From: Rhodothermia bacterium
GTDB lineage: Bacteria > Bacteroidota > Rhodothermia > Balneolales > Balneolaceae
NCBI GenBank assembly: GCA_030427885.1
Contig: JAUICM010000006.1
Span: 186,001-250,000 of the forward strand
DNA: 64,000 nt
Reading direction: 5' to 3'
Shown piece after piece: positions 52,972 to 61,609 of this stretch. Under the pieces are notes generated by a model. That model did no database searches and was not told the origin of the DNA. It saw only the letters and a program-made list of their open reading frames with translations. The position numbers and the translations under genes were made by a program. The stretch's first letter is position 1. The number at the start of each line of letters is the position of its first letter.

Positions 52972-54606
52972 CTACTTCATCAAGGTCAGTAACTTACTCT
53001 CGGTATAATTTCCAACGGTTAATCTGTATAAGTACACTCCGCTTGAAAGGTCTGAGGCATCGAAAGAAACCTGATGTCGACCAGCTGACTGATACCCATC
53101 CACCAGCGTTGCAACCTCCCGTCCCAACATATCAAACACCCTTAAACTAACAATGCTATTAGCTGAAAGCTGATAGCTAATAGCTGTTGTTGGATTAAAG
53201 GGATTCGGGTAATTTTGCTCAAGGGTAGTTCGCAACGGGAGTTCACCAGTACCATCATCGAAGATCGAAGTTCCGAAACCAGTATATTCCACTTTGAGAA
53301 TGAGATGGTTGATCCAGTCACTGCTCATATACAAACTTCCTTCACTATCGGTGGTCAAGCCTACTGGTTTGCCCCAGATATTGTCCTGAATAGGAGGGAA
53401 CGGCCAGAAACCTGTCATGAAATCAGCGACCTCAGCATTAGAGCCATCTTCATCCATAAACAGAGCAACCACCTTATGTCCGGGATCAGGTCCTCTGAAT
53501 CCAGATCGGTATGCTACAAAAGCGGCATTGTGGTATTCATCGGGGAAATTACCATCCGTATAGAAATGAATAGCCATAGGGGAGGAATGGGCGTCAATGA
53601 GTACTTTCGGTCGTTCCATGCTTTGAACCAGTACGGTGTCTGCAGCGGTGATCGGTGGCACGCGCCAGTGACCCCGAATATCAAAGTTTATCCATACCTG
53701 ATAACCGAAAGCCAGAGGCCAGCCATAAAAGCCACCATCCCGAACAATGTCGATCCATTCGGGAGGCATGGTGTTTTCCTCTTCGGTATGACCATTGTTG
53801 GTCGCCCATAAATCTCCTGATACCGGATGAATATCCATTCCAATGGAATTGCGTAATCCTGTTGCAAAAATTCGTCGATCCGATCCATCGGTATTGAAGG
53901 CCAGCATGGTTGCCCGTTCCGGATCTTCTTCCCTGCAGACATCACAGGATGATCCAACCGAAACATAGAATAATTCCTTTGCCTCATCCACTTCGATCGT
54001 ACGGGTGATGTGTGGCGTTGCTGCCGTTGGGATACTGTCAGCAAAAACTTCCCGCTCCTCATACACCAGGTCACCGTCATTATCGGCGAATTTAACGATC
54101 TGGTGCGTATCTGCTACATACATATCTCCTTTGTAGAACACGAAACTGTTCGCCCAGCGGAGGCCATCAGCAGCAATAATGACAGTATCGGCAACACCAT
54201 CATTATCGCGATCGGGAAGAGCGAGGATCTGGCTTGCAGAATTACCTTCGGGTTGAAATTCCGAAGCACCCCCGGCCTTCATATTGGCAACGTGTAATAC
54301 TCCGTTATCATCAAAAGCCATCATTCTTGGTCCGCGTAAACCAGTTGCCGCAAACACCTTTACCGAAAATCCTTCCGGAAGATTCAGCGTCAGATCATCG
54401 CGGACCATTCCCTGAAATTTCTCCGGGACTACCAGCGGAACCTCCTTCAAGTCCAGATTCACTTTCGGAGTCATTTGTACAGTTCCCGGAGGATACTCTT
54501 CATCCTGAGCATAAAGAGCAGAAGGGTAGATTACCGTAGTTGTGGCTTCTATTAGTAAAAGAAATAAGAAGGATAAAGACGCAAAATGGATGTACTGTCT
54601 TTTCAT
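52972..54606 (-). CDS. PQQ-type sugar dehydrogenase propeller with sorting domain
   Basis: This 544-residue exported protein has an N-terminal hydrophobic leader (ASLSFLFLLLIEATTTVIYP). The body matches soluble aldose/pyranose dehydrogenase propellers that bind PQQ: GFSVKVFAATGLRGPRMMAF, LFYVSVGSSCDVCREEDPER, IFATGLRNSIGMDIHPVSGD, LWATNNGHTEEEN and DIVRDGGFYGWPLAFGYQ. The type A sorting domain follows (NYPNPFNPTTAISYQLSANS, SGVYLYRLTV). A 36-base part of its signal-peptide-coding sequence is repeated upstream at 54744-54779. Cofactor and substrate are inferred from the family only. Confidence 0.83.
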   Translation of the reverse strand: MKRQYIHFASLSFLFLLLIEATTTVIYPSALYAQDEEYPPGTVQMTPKVNLDLKEVPLVVPEKFQGMVRDDLTLNLPEGFSVKVFAATGLRGPRMMAFDDNGVLHVANMKAGGASEFQPEGNSASQILALPDRDNDGVADTVIIAADGLRWANSFVFYKGDMYVADTHQIVKFADNDGDLVYEEREVFADSIPTAATPHITRTIEVDEAKELFYVSVGSSCDVCREEDPERATMLAFNTDGSDRRIFATGLRNSIGMDIHPVSGDLWATNNGHTEEENTMPPEWIDIVRDGGFYGWPLAFGYQVWINFDIRGHWRVPPITAADTVLVQSMERPKVLIDAHSSPMAIHFYTDGNFPDEYHNAAFVAYRSGFRGPDPGHKVVALFMDEDGSNAEVADFMTGFWPFPPIQDNIWGKPVGLTTDSEGSLYMSSDWINHLILKVEYTGFGTSIFDDGTGELPLRTTLEQNYPNPFNPTTAISYQLSANSIVSLRVFDMLGREVATLVDGYQSAGRHQVSFDASDLSSGVYLYRLTVGNYTESKLLTLMK

Positions 54607-54708
54607 ATAATACTCTCTATGTTTAAGTAAATTGGTAGTGTTGCGGTCAATCAGTTTAAAAGAGGAGCACAGATCAAACTTCTACTCTGCGTTAACATTA
54701 TTTTAAAA

Positions 54709-54737
54709 CTGGTTCCGTAGCTGAGCTACGGAACCAG
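54709..54737. repeat. Perfect 14-bp palindrome of the GGTTCCGTAG family
   Basis: CTGGTTCCGTAGCT G AGCTACGGAACCAG is a perfect inverted repeat with a single central base. It lies in the 231-base divergent gap before the GH115 gene and shows no T-run. Related sequences occur at 58221, 59849 and 60436. Confidence 0.9.
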
Positions 54738-54743
54738 AACGAA

Positions 54744-54779
54744 GAAGGGTAGATTACCATATTTGTGGCTTCTATTAGT
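54744..54779. repeat. 36-bp duplicate of the adjacent gene's 5' coding sequence
   Basis: This stretch matches 54521-54556, part of the signal-peptide region of the neighbouring minus-strand gene, at 34 of 36 bases in the same orientation. The copies are separated by about 190 bases that include the gene start and the palindrome at 54709. Confidence 0.85.
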
Positions 54780-54837
54780 TTAAGCTTTATTACAATTATT
54801 TCATTAACACTTAAGCCCGTACATACCTATTTCACTG

Positions 54838-57800
54838 ATGAGTTATAAGTTATTTGGTCTTTCATTCCTTTTTGCCCTGTTGGTACAGCTTCCGCAGGCT
54901 GTTGCTCAGTTCACGATCTCGGATGAGGAGGAGGTGGTGTCGATCGTGTATGATCTGGAGAGTTCGGATCTGGATTCCATCGTGGCACATCTACTGGCCG
55001 GGGATATTGAAGCGGTGAGTGGAAACCGTCCCGAAGTGTACCCGTCTCTTGAAGGGGTGAAAGGAAATGTGATCGTGATAGGAGATATCAGTTCCGGACT
55101 GATAAGCACCTACATGAGTATTCATGAATTGAACGGACAGTGGGAGACCTACCAAAGAGTGTTCAGATCCAATATCGCCGATGGTATTGATCAGGCTATG
55201 TTTATTGTGGGGAGTGATCCCCGTGGCGTGGCGTATGGTGTATTTGAGCTTTCTGAAGAGATCGGTGTTTCCCCGTGGTATTGGTGGGCGGATGTAGCTC
55301 CCCGAGTGCAAAAGTCTTTATCTGTTAGTGATACAGATAGCTACTCAAAACCTCCCTCAGTGAAATTCAGAGGGATATTTCTGAATGATGAAGGATGGGG
55401 ACTCGAACCCTGGGCTTCCAAAACCTTTGAACCGGAAGTGGGGAATATCGGACCCAAAACCTACGGAAGGATCTTTGAATTACTGCTCCGTCTGAAGGCC
55501 AATATGTTCTGGCCGGCCATGCATCCGAATACCGTTCCTTTCTTTCAGGTCCCCGGAAACAGAGAGGCAGCAGAGCAATGGGAAATAGTGGTGGGGAGTT
55601 CCCATGCCGAACCCATGCTTCGCAATAACGTAGGGGAATGGGATCATGACACCATGGGAGATTTTAATTATCAGACCAACGATTCCTCGGTGTATGCCTA
55701 CTGGGAGCAGCGGGTGAAGGAAAGCAAAGGACTGGATGCTATTTACACGGTTGGAATGCGGGGGATCCACGACAGCGGGATGGAAGGGGCAAACTCGATG
55801 GAGGAGAAAGTGTCCGCCCTTGAAAAGGTGATCTCAGATCAGCGCGGATTACTTGGGGATCATATCAACGGGGAAGTATCTGAGGTGCCACAGTCTTTTA
55901 CTCCTTACAAGGAGGTGCTGGAGATCTACGAAAGCGGAATGGAGGTTCCCGAAGATATCACCATCACCTGGCCGGATGATAACTACGGTCATATCCGGCG
56001 ATTCTCTAACAAGGCCGAGCAAGGTCGAAGTGGTGGAGGAGGGGTGTATTATCACTTGTCCTATCTCGGTTCTCCACATCCGTACCTGTTGTTTTCGTCT
56101 TCGTCACCGGCCAAGACCTGGCGGGAGATGAAGCGGGCCTGGATGCATGGGATGGATCAGCTGTGGGTAGCCAATGTAGGGGATCTGAAACGTCGTGAGT
56201 GGGAAATGGAATTCTTTCTGGATATAGCCTGGGATATCGATTCCCGGGAACCAGAAACGATTGAAGACTTTTACCAGGATGTTGCTTCACGTGATATATC
56301 CGGTGAATATGCGGATCAGATCACTGAATTGATGTGGGAATCCAAAAGACTGGCTGCAGAACGAAAGCCGGAACTCATGGGCTTCAACCGGCCACAATGG
56401 GCGGGTTGGCCTCCGATACAGGATCCGGAGTTCTCTTTATTCCATTATGGTGATGAGGTGGAAAAACGGTTGCAAAGCTATCAGAAACTTAGGGACAGGG
56501 CTGACGCTATTTCAAAACAAATCCCTCCAGAGGCGCAGGATGCCTTTTTCGAACTGGTGTATTTTCAAATAGCCGGTGCAACGGCCTTAAATGAGAAGAT
56601 ACTCTATGCATACAAAAGCAGGGAATATGCTAAACAGGGGCGTGCCGTTGCCAATCAGTACAGTGATTCAGCTTTTGCAGCACACCAAAGATTACAAGAA
56701 CTGACCCAACGCTATAACAAGGAAGTCGCCGGAGGGAAGTGGGACCATAGTGCGGATCCAACACCCGGGTACGAAAAAGGATCCAGCGTTTTCTTTGAAC
56801 CGATCACAACACGAATTCAAACGGAAGGAGTTCGGGGAATAGGACTTGCCATAGAAGGACAAGAGCATCCCCTGAATCCGGTAAAGGGAAGTCTTCCGGA
56901 AATAACCACAGCGGGTTCAGGCATTAAGCTCGGCGTCTCAGAAGCGGAAGTGTATGGTGAAATGGAACGTGCTGAAGACGAGAACGGCGTTTTCGCCACA
57001 TGGCCGGATGATGGAATAGGTAAAACCATTCCCGGACCAGGCAACTACGATGTGATCCCCTATGAAGTGGACAGTGACACCAAAGCCGTATTTACATTTG
57101 AAAACAAGATGCCCGGCGGAGTACACACGTTGTACCTGAAAGTGGATCACCCGGATGAGGACCAAACTTCCTGGTGGGTAACCCTGAACGATCACGCCCC
57201 GGTCTTAGCTGAAGGAAATGCGTCTGTGCTGAAGGTGGAAGAAGTGGTACTGCAAGCCGGAACCAATACCCTGACCATCCACCCGCATGAACCTGGGGCC
57301 AACCTCTATGGAGTGGAACTGGTGCAGGAAGCTGTTCAGATTACCCCCGAAACTAGCGGTTCTGCTCAGCTACCGGCTTTTTCCAGTCTGACAGAGGACA
57401 AATATTTCATTGATGTGTTTAGTCGGGGTGAGGAAGAAGTGACATGGTCAGCAAAAGTCAGTGCTCCATGGATTGGGCTGAGCGAAGAAAACGGCACTTT
57501 GAAAGAGGGTTCCACACGGGTTCGGGTGCATGTGGATCATGACCGATTGCCGGAAGGAGAACAGAGTGAAGGAAAGATCGAAATTAGTAGTGGAGAATTT
57601 CTGTATGTGGTTAATGTGGTGGTAATGAATCCTGAACAAGAGGCTCAGCCCGGGGCTTTTGTGGAAAGTAATGGAGTTATTGCCATTCCGGCGCATGACT
57701 ATCACGAAATGAAGGGAGGCACAGAGGCATCCTGGAAATCAGTAAAAGGATTAGGAAGAAGTGGTTCGGCAATGGTGATGGACCCGCTGGATAGTCCGTA

Positions 57801-58200
57801 CATAATGTTTTTGAATAATGTTAAGAACGAAGCACCAGTACTGAGTTATGAGCTCGTAGTTACCGAAGGCGGACAAGCAAAGCTGATCATCGAGGCTGTA
57901 CCCGCTTTTGCATCGGATATAACTCAGATCTTACGACTAGCGATCAGTGTGGATGACGGCGAACCACAATGGATCACCTTTGATATGTATTCGTACTGGA
58001 CGACCAAAGTAGCCGAAAACCGGATGACCGGAACTGCCCGTCTGGACCTTGAACCCGGAACTCATACGCTCCACCTCTGGGGCACCGATCCCTCCGTTAA
58101 CCCGGATAGGATTCTGATTGATTTTGGAGGATTACAGCCTTCTTACAACGGGCCGGAGTCTACCAGGATAAAGACTTTCCCCTCCCGGGGAGGGGATTAA
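54838..58200 (+). CDS. Glycoside hydrolase family 115 (alpha-glucuronidase)
   Basis: This 1120-residue exported enzyme has the signal peptide MSYKLFGLSFLFALLVQLPQAVAQ. The family 115 plan is visible: an N-terminal domain (NRPEVYPSLEGVKGNVIVIG), then the barrel with FRGIFLNDEGWGLEPWASKT, MFWPAMHPNTVPFFQVPGN, and GSSHAEPMLRNNVGEWDHD, followed by VGMRGIHDSGMEG, ITWPDDNYGHIRRFS and GGGVYYHLSYLGSPHPYLLF. C-terminal beta-domains follow. GH115 enzymes remove glucuronic acid side chains from xylan. The last residues (FPSRGGD and stop) are encoded by a repeat element (58177-58210). Confidence 0.92.
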   Translation: MSYKLFGLSFLFALLVQLPQAVAQFTISDEEEVVSIVYDLESSDLDSIVAHLLAGDIEAVSGNRPEVYPSLEGVKGNVIVIGDISSGLISTYMSIHELNGQWETYQRVFRSNIADGIDQAMFIVGSDPRGVAYGVFELSEEIGVSPWYWWADVAPRVQKSLSVSDTDSYSKPPSVKFRGIFLNDEGWGLEPWASKTFEPEVGNIGPKTYGRIFELLLRLKANMFWPAMHPNTVPFFQVPGNREAAEQWEIVVGSSHAEPMLRNNVGEWDHDTMGDFNYQTNDSSVYAYWEQRVKESKGLDAIYTVGMRGIHDSGMEGANSMEEKVSALEKVISDQRGLLGDHINGEVSEVPQSFTPYKEVLEIYESGMEVPEDITITWPDDNYGHIRRFSNKAEQGRSGGGGVYYHLSYLGSPHPYLLFSSSSPAKTWREMKRAWMHGMDQLWVANVGDLKRREWEMEFFLDIAWDIDSREPETIEDFYQDVASRDISGEYADQITELMWESKRLAAERKPELMGFNRPQWAGWPPIQDPEFSLFHYGDEVEKRLQSYQKLRDRADAISKQIPPEAQDAFFELVYFQIAGATALNEKILYAYKSREYAKQGRAVANQYSDSAFAAHQRLQELTQRYNKEVAGGKWDHSADPTPGYEKGSSVFFEPITTRIQTEGVRGIGLAIEGQEHPLNPVKGSLPEITTAGSGIKLGVSEAEVYGEMERAEDENGVFATWPDDGIGKTIPGPGNYDVIPYEVDSDTKAVFTFENKMPGGVHTLYLKVDHPDEDQTSWWVTLNDHAPVLAEGNASVLKVEEVVLQAGTNTLTIHPHEPGANLYGVELVQEAVQITPETSGSAQLPAFSSLTEDKYFIDVFSRGEEEVTWSAKVSAPWIGLSEENGTLKEGSTRVRVHVDHDRLPEGEQSEGKIEISSGEFLYVVNVVVMNPEQEAQPGAFVESNGVIAIPAHDYHEMKGGTEASWKSVKGLGRSGSAMVMDPLDSPYIMFLNNVKNEAPVLSYELVVTEGGQAKLIIEAVPAFASDITQILRLAISVDDGEPQWITFDMYSYWTTKVAENRMTGTARLDLEPGTHTLHLWGTDPSVNPDRILIDFGGLQPSYNGPESTRIKTFPSRGGD

Positions 58201-58210
58201 GGGGAGGGTC
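58177..58210 (+). repeat. GC-rich palindrome family (CCCCTC..GAGGGG), copy 4
   Basis: TCCCCTCC CG GGGAGGGGA is followed by TTAAGGGGAGGG. It covers the end of the GH115 gene and provides its last codons and TAA stop. It resembles the left half of copy 1 in its CTCC arm. Confidence 0.85.
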
Positions 58211-58220
58211 ATTTGCTTAT

Positions 58221-58273
58221 GGTACCGTAGCTCCGCTGCGGAACTTGTTTTCAGGAGCTCCAGCTCCAGTGGA
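58221..58273. repeat. GGTACCGTAG / GGAACTTGTTTTCAGGAGC repeat family
   Basis: GGTACCGTAGCTCCGCTGCG is followed by GAACTTGTTTTCAGGAGCTC and CAGCTCCAGTGGA. A copy with the same right part (GGAACTTGTTTTCAGGAGCT) is at 60436-60480, and the left part is related to the palindromes at 54709 and 59849. Confidence 0.8.
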
Positions 58274-58293
58274 AAATAACAGCCTGATATTTC

Positions 58294-59718
58294 CTACAAT
58301 CGTACATAAGCTTCCCCAAGAAAATAGATCGATTTGATCTGCTCATCAGTACCAACCGAGACCGATAACTTGTTTTCACCATAAGGGCAGTCCGTTCCGG
58401 TCCATAACTCATTATCAATGATATTGAGGGACCAGCTTCCTCCGGCAGCATTTGTCCATTTTAATGAGTCCATATCCATCACGATCTCCACCTCATGCCA
58501 TTGATTTTCTACAGGTCGTCTTTCGTATTGACCAACCAATATCATAGGATCCGAAATTTCAAATTCGGCAGACTCTGGAGCAGTAAGACCTTCCGCAAGG
58601 GAAGGGGTAGCATTAAGGAGTCGTTTGGTTATTGACTCTGCATAATAGTCGGGTTCCCATCGTCCTGTAAAATCAGAAGGCCAGGTGTTTCGGACAAACC
58701 ATTGATGTCCGGTTTCCTCCAATTTGAATTCAGGCCAGGTTCGGTAGAGATGATGCATAAATTCATGCTGGAACCATTGTGGTTGGTACGCCATGACTTC
58801 AATCTCATGGTATTTTCCTTCACCGAGGTGTTCAGGTTTCCGGATGAACCAGGCATCGTCAGATATAAATAAAGGAAGTCCGGCTCCATAGCCCCCCATT
58901 CCTCCGGTAATAAAATGCCTGTTATATCCTGCACCATTACCGGGCACTCCTGAGGGGGCGATCGCCCACCAGAAATCAGTTTCATCTGCAATTGCATCTG
59001 GCACAGCACGAACCATGGCCTGTGAATTGGGGTAGCTTATAATAGTGCTTCCATCATCGGCGAAATCAACCGTTGTACACTCTTCTAGTGTGTAGATCTC
59101 TAAATTTACTTTGAGCCCTCCGGTTATTGACTGAACCCATGTACGAAATAAAGCAGTCGATACCTGTAAAAGATGTCCATCATCGGCTAATATTTCAGGA
59201 GCGATATCTAAATTAACCGTCACCGGATCCAGGTTGGGCAGAGTAGGTCTCGTTACTTCTGCACAGGGAGCCACGACAGCAGTCATGGTAAGTGATTCCG
59301 AATTTTCGGGGATACCCAGAGTAACGATCTGGTCCAACATTCTTAATCCATAATAGGCAATGGGCTTCCCGAGAACTAAAGAGCAACCACTGCAGTGGGA
59401 ATTAGAAGACATTTCCCACCAATCCGGGTGAGATACAGGCAGCTCTGCAAATACCCCGTCTATTCTGTTTTTTGCATCATCCAGATGGCCTGCCTCTATG
59501 TCTTCAAAAGCAAATATTAAGCCCTCCAATGCAATTATTTGATTAGTCTGGAATGCACCTCGCCCTCCATGTTCATTATAAAATGAATTCAGCAGGGTAT
59601 AATCCTTATTCGGATCTCTGGGTACATCTGAATCATCCCTGACCGGGTCACTACAGTTAATAAGCATTGATATAAATCCAAGAAAAACACAAAATCTCAG
59701 AAAAGAGGAAATTTCCAT
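58294..59718 (-). CDS. Lipoprotein with HExxH-like metal site, unknown function
   Basis: This 474-residue lipoprotein starts at ATG 59718 with a leader ending in a cysteine (GFISMLINC). An ATG eight codons upstream is less likely. It has EMSSNSHCSGCSLVLGKPIA, and the metal-site-like QHEFMHHLYRTWPEF near residue 330 (HEFMH, an HExxH pattern) followed by a Glu about 15 residues on. The C-terminal domain is beta-rich (QWHEVEIVMDMDSLKWTNAA). I do not recognise the family; the HExxH suggests a metallopeptidase-like fold but the rest has no known peptidase pattern. It lies next to the GH115 gene. Confidence 0.7.
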   Translation of the reverse strand: MEISSFLRFCVFLGFISMLINCSDPVRDDSDVPRDPNKDYTLLNSFYNEHGGRGAFQTNQIIALEGLIFAFEDIEAGHLDDAKNRIDGVFAELPVSHPDWWEMSSNSHCSGCSLVLGKPIAYYGLRMLDQIVTLGIPENSESLTMTAVVAPCAEVTRPTLPNLDPVTVNLDIAPEILADDGHLLQVSTALFRTWVQSITGGLKVNLEIYTLEECTTVDFADDGSTIISYPNSQAMVRAVPDAIADETDFWWAIAPSGVPGNGAGYNRHFITGGMGGYGAGLPLFISDDAWFIRKPEHLGEGKYHEIEVMAYQPQWFQHEFMHHLYRTWPEFKLEETGHQWFVRNTWPSDFTGRWEPDYYAESITKRLLNATPSLAEGLTAPESAEFEISDPMILVGQYERRPVENQWHEVEIVMDMDSLKWTNAAGGSWSLNIIDNELWTGTDCPYGENKLSVSVGTDEQIKSIYFLGEAYVRL

Positions 59719-59848
59719 ATGGTGGTTTTTAAGGGTACTCAATGATTGTAGCTAATATAACAACGAAGCTTCTGCCGGATTTTTCTCAGGCATTGTACCA
59801 TAACACGAATATAGTAAATGCAAGGTAATTTGAAAGGGCAGGATCATT

Positions 59849-59889
59849 CTGGTTCCGTAGCCTTCCGACAAAGGCAGGCTACGTGACGA
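59849..59889. repeat. CTGGTTCCGTAG palindromic repeat, imperfect
   Basis: CTGGTTCCGTAGCCTTCCGA is followed by CAAAGGCAGGCTACG, so the CGTAGCCT arm pairs with AGGCTACG. It starts with the same 12 bases as the palindrome at 54709 and overlaps the upstream edge of the next gene. Confidence 0.75.
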
Positions 59890-59890
59890 G

Positions 59891-60349
59891 TTAAAAATGA
59901 TACCCTATTTTGAGTGCTCCCCAAACAGGTGTTTTAGCTCTGCCTAAAACCAGCCCCGCTATTTCCGCTCCAAAAGTAAACCCATTATGTTTCATTATCT
60001 GCATACCCAAAGGGATATATAGTCCTACTCTGGCCGGTGTGCAGTTAAAAAAACAAATTTCCGGGATATACATAACATTCAATCCAGCATAGGGTGTCCA
60101 TTCCGATACCGACTGATCCCTGTTCCAAAAGTATTTTACCCCCGCGAACGTACCTATGATACCTGTCCCCAATTCGATATTGGTCTTTTCAGTTACAAAA
60201 TAATCCATAGATACAGACAGCAATACAGTAGGACCTAATACATTGAGATTTACTCCAAAACGCCTCTCTTCGTTTAGATCTGAATTTTCCTGTGCATATA
60301 TATTACCGGTGACGAGCATAGTTACAACAACAATAATCAGGTTTCTCAA
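59891..60349 (-). CDS. Small exported outer-membrane-like protein
   Basis: This 152-residue protein starts with TTG and has the signal peptide RNLIIVVVTMLVTGNIYAQ. The mature part is alternating beta-sequence with glycine turns and ends in a phenylalanine (VWGALKIGYHF), as many outer-membrane beta-barrels do. Two close cysteines (CFFNC) may form a loop. The function is unknown, and no relation to the neighbours is clear. Confidence 0.7.
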   Translation of the reverse strand: MRNLIIVVVTMLVTGNIYAQENSDLNEERRFGVNLNVLGPTVLLSVSMDYFVTEKTNIELGTGIIGTFAGVKYFWNRDQSVSEWTPYAGLNVMYIPEICFFNCTPARVGLYIPLGMQIMKHNGFTFGAEIAGLVLGRAKTPVWGALKIGYHF

Positions 60350-60435
60350 TCAGATCCTTTTGTTAGATGGGGTTTCGGGCCCGGACAATGTAGGGAAAGT
60401 CCCGGTTCTTTTATGTACGGGGTCTGATTTAGTCT

Positions 60436-60480
60436 GGCTCTGCTGTGGAACTTGTTTTCAGGAGCTCCTGCTTCTGTGGA
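60436..60480. repeat. GGAACTTGTTTTCAGGAGC repeat, second copy
   Basis: GGCTCTGCTGTGGAACTTGT continues with TTTCAGGAGCTCCTGCTTCT and GTGGA, nearly identical to 58231-58273. It lies in the 225-base gap before the DUF5343/HEPN module, which also has a hairpin at about 60535-60557 (TTTTAAGTC against GACTTAAAA). Confidence 0.82.
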
Positions 60481-60574
60481 GGTGGAGAGGTTAATTATAG
60501 GCAGAATGGAAGTCAGAGACTTCAGGAGCTGGTTCTTTTTAAGTCGCAGACTTAAAAGAGCTGGGGGTACTATT

Positions 60575-61015
60575 TTAAAATAGCTTATGAGAGTATACGC
60601 CTATCATTAAAATAATGAGGCAGAGTATTCCAATACTGAATGCTGATATTTGAATAGAAAAAAATATTCTAGTTCTATTTCCAATAATTCCTACTAATTC
60701 TCTCAGCTCTTCGAGTTCATCATCATATTCACCTTTTGATTTCTTTCGCACAATTGTTGAAGTAGTACGAAAATCTTTAACACGGTTAACAATACAAGAA
60801 ATTCCTATTCCGCTTGCTGCTAATAGTGATATCAACGAAATAAGAAACAGACATTTTTCCCAGCAATTAAGGGAGAAATTCTCATTATCCAACAAGCTAA
60901 TTTCGAAACCAATCGCTCCAATTGATAAACCCAAAAATAGATTTACTGCATAGGAAAAATAATCAAGAGACCGTCCTTGCCATCTGATAAATCGTTCTTG
61001 TTTAAAATCTGTCAT
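60575..61015 (-). CDS. Small multi-helix membrane protein (HEPN module)
   Basis: This 146-residue protein has about three hydrophobic segments: 20-42 (SYAVNLFLGLSIGAIGFEIS), 56-75 (CLFLISLISLLAASGIGISC) and 118-142 (FFSIQISAFSIGILCLIILM). A charged middle linker (VRKKSKGEYDDELEELRELV) joins the last two. The family is not recognised. The gene begins 10 bases after the HEPN gene, the last of three co-oriented genes, so it is likely the membrane component of that module. Confidence 0.7.
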   Translation of the reverse strand: MTDFKQERFIRWQGRSLDYFSYAVNLFLGLSIGAIGFEISLLDNENFSLNCWEKCLFLISLISLLAASGIGISCIVNRVKDFRTTSTIVRKKSKGEYDDELEELRELVGIIGNRTRIFFSIQISAFSIGILCLIILMIGVYSHKLF

Positions 61016-61024
61016 TTAAATTAT

Positions 61025-61609
61025 TTATAAACCAATAACTCTATTCCAGTCTGATATATACATGTATATTCGTTGGAATTCGCTAGGTAAAAGCATTCTA
61101 TTATGTGCAATAAAGTTCCTCGACTTTTCAAGTTCTTCCATTCTCTGCTTTAACCAATGTTGTGATGGAATTAGGTTGCTAAAGTACTCCCAATGTTCAA
61201 TCATGATAGCAGCAAGCATACCAAAATTTATGAAACCGAGGAGATCACTTTTTTCACCCTCAAGCCAAGAATCTTTTATTGCTGTTTCCTGACGTGACTC
61301 AGCATGACGTTTCATTTTTGGGGTTAATTTGTCCCACCAGTCTACACCAACTTCTTCTGAAAGGGTTTCTCTTATGAAATCTCTAATCTCATTCTCAAAA
61401 CAATTTATTACAGCGTATAATCGAGCCATTTCTAATGCATTATTTCTCCTATTAACTCCAAATGGTGATAGTGCTTCAGCTAGTAATTGTTCTTCTGCAT
61501 TGCTTGAATCTGCACCAATTTGAATTCCTGCATTTTGAAAACGAGTAGCCTCAGACTCAAACATCATACCTCGGAATAGAAAGTCTCGTATTTCTTTTTT
61601 ATTACTCAA
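61025..61609 (-). CDS. Swt1-family HEPN domain protein
   Basis: This 194-residue protein resembles the Swt1-type HEPN family. It starts with TTG, eight bases inside the end of the DUF5343 gene, so the two are translationally coupled. Visible features are LYAVINCFENEIRDFIRETL and WWDKLTPKMKRHAESRQETA in the helical core, and EELEKSRNFIAHNRMLLPSE near the end. RNFIAH matches the HEPN catalytic pattern R-x4-H. HEPN proteins often cleave RNA in toxin-antitoxin and abortive-infection systems. The family resemblance is good, but no nuclease activity is shown here. Confidence 0.82.
   Translation of the reverse strand: MSNKKEIRDFLFRGMMFESEATRFQNAGIQIGADSSNAEEQLLAEALSPFGVNRRNNALEMARLYAVINCFENEIRDFIRETLSEEVGVDWWDKLTPKMKRHAESRQETAIKDSWLEGEKSDLLGFINFGMLAAIMIEHWEYFSNLIPSQHWLKQRMEELEKSRNFIAHNRMLLPSEFQRIYMYISDWNRVIGL

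Noticed and set aside
54709-54737. Terminator at the perfect palindrome
   Set aside because: No T-run follows on either strand and the flanking genes diverge, so transcription does not need to stop here.
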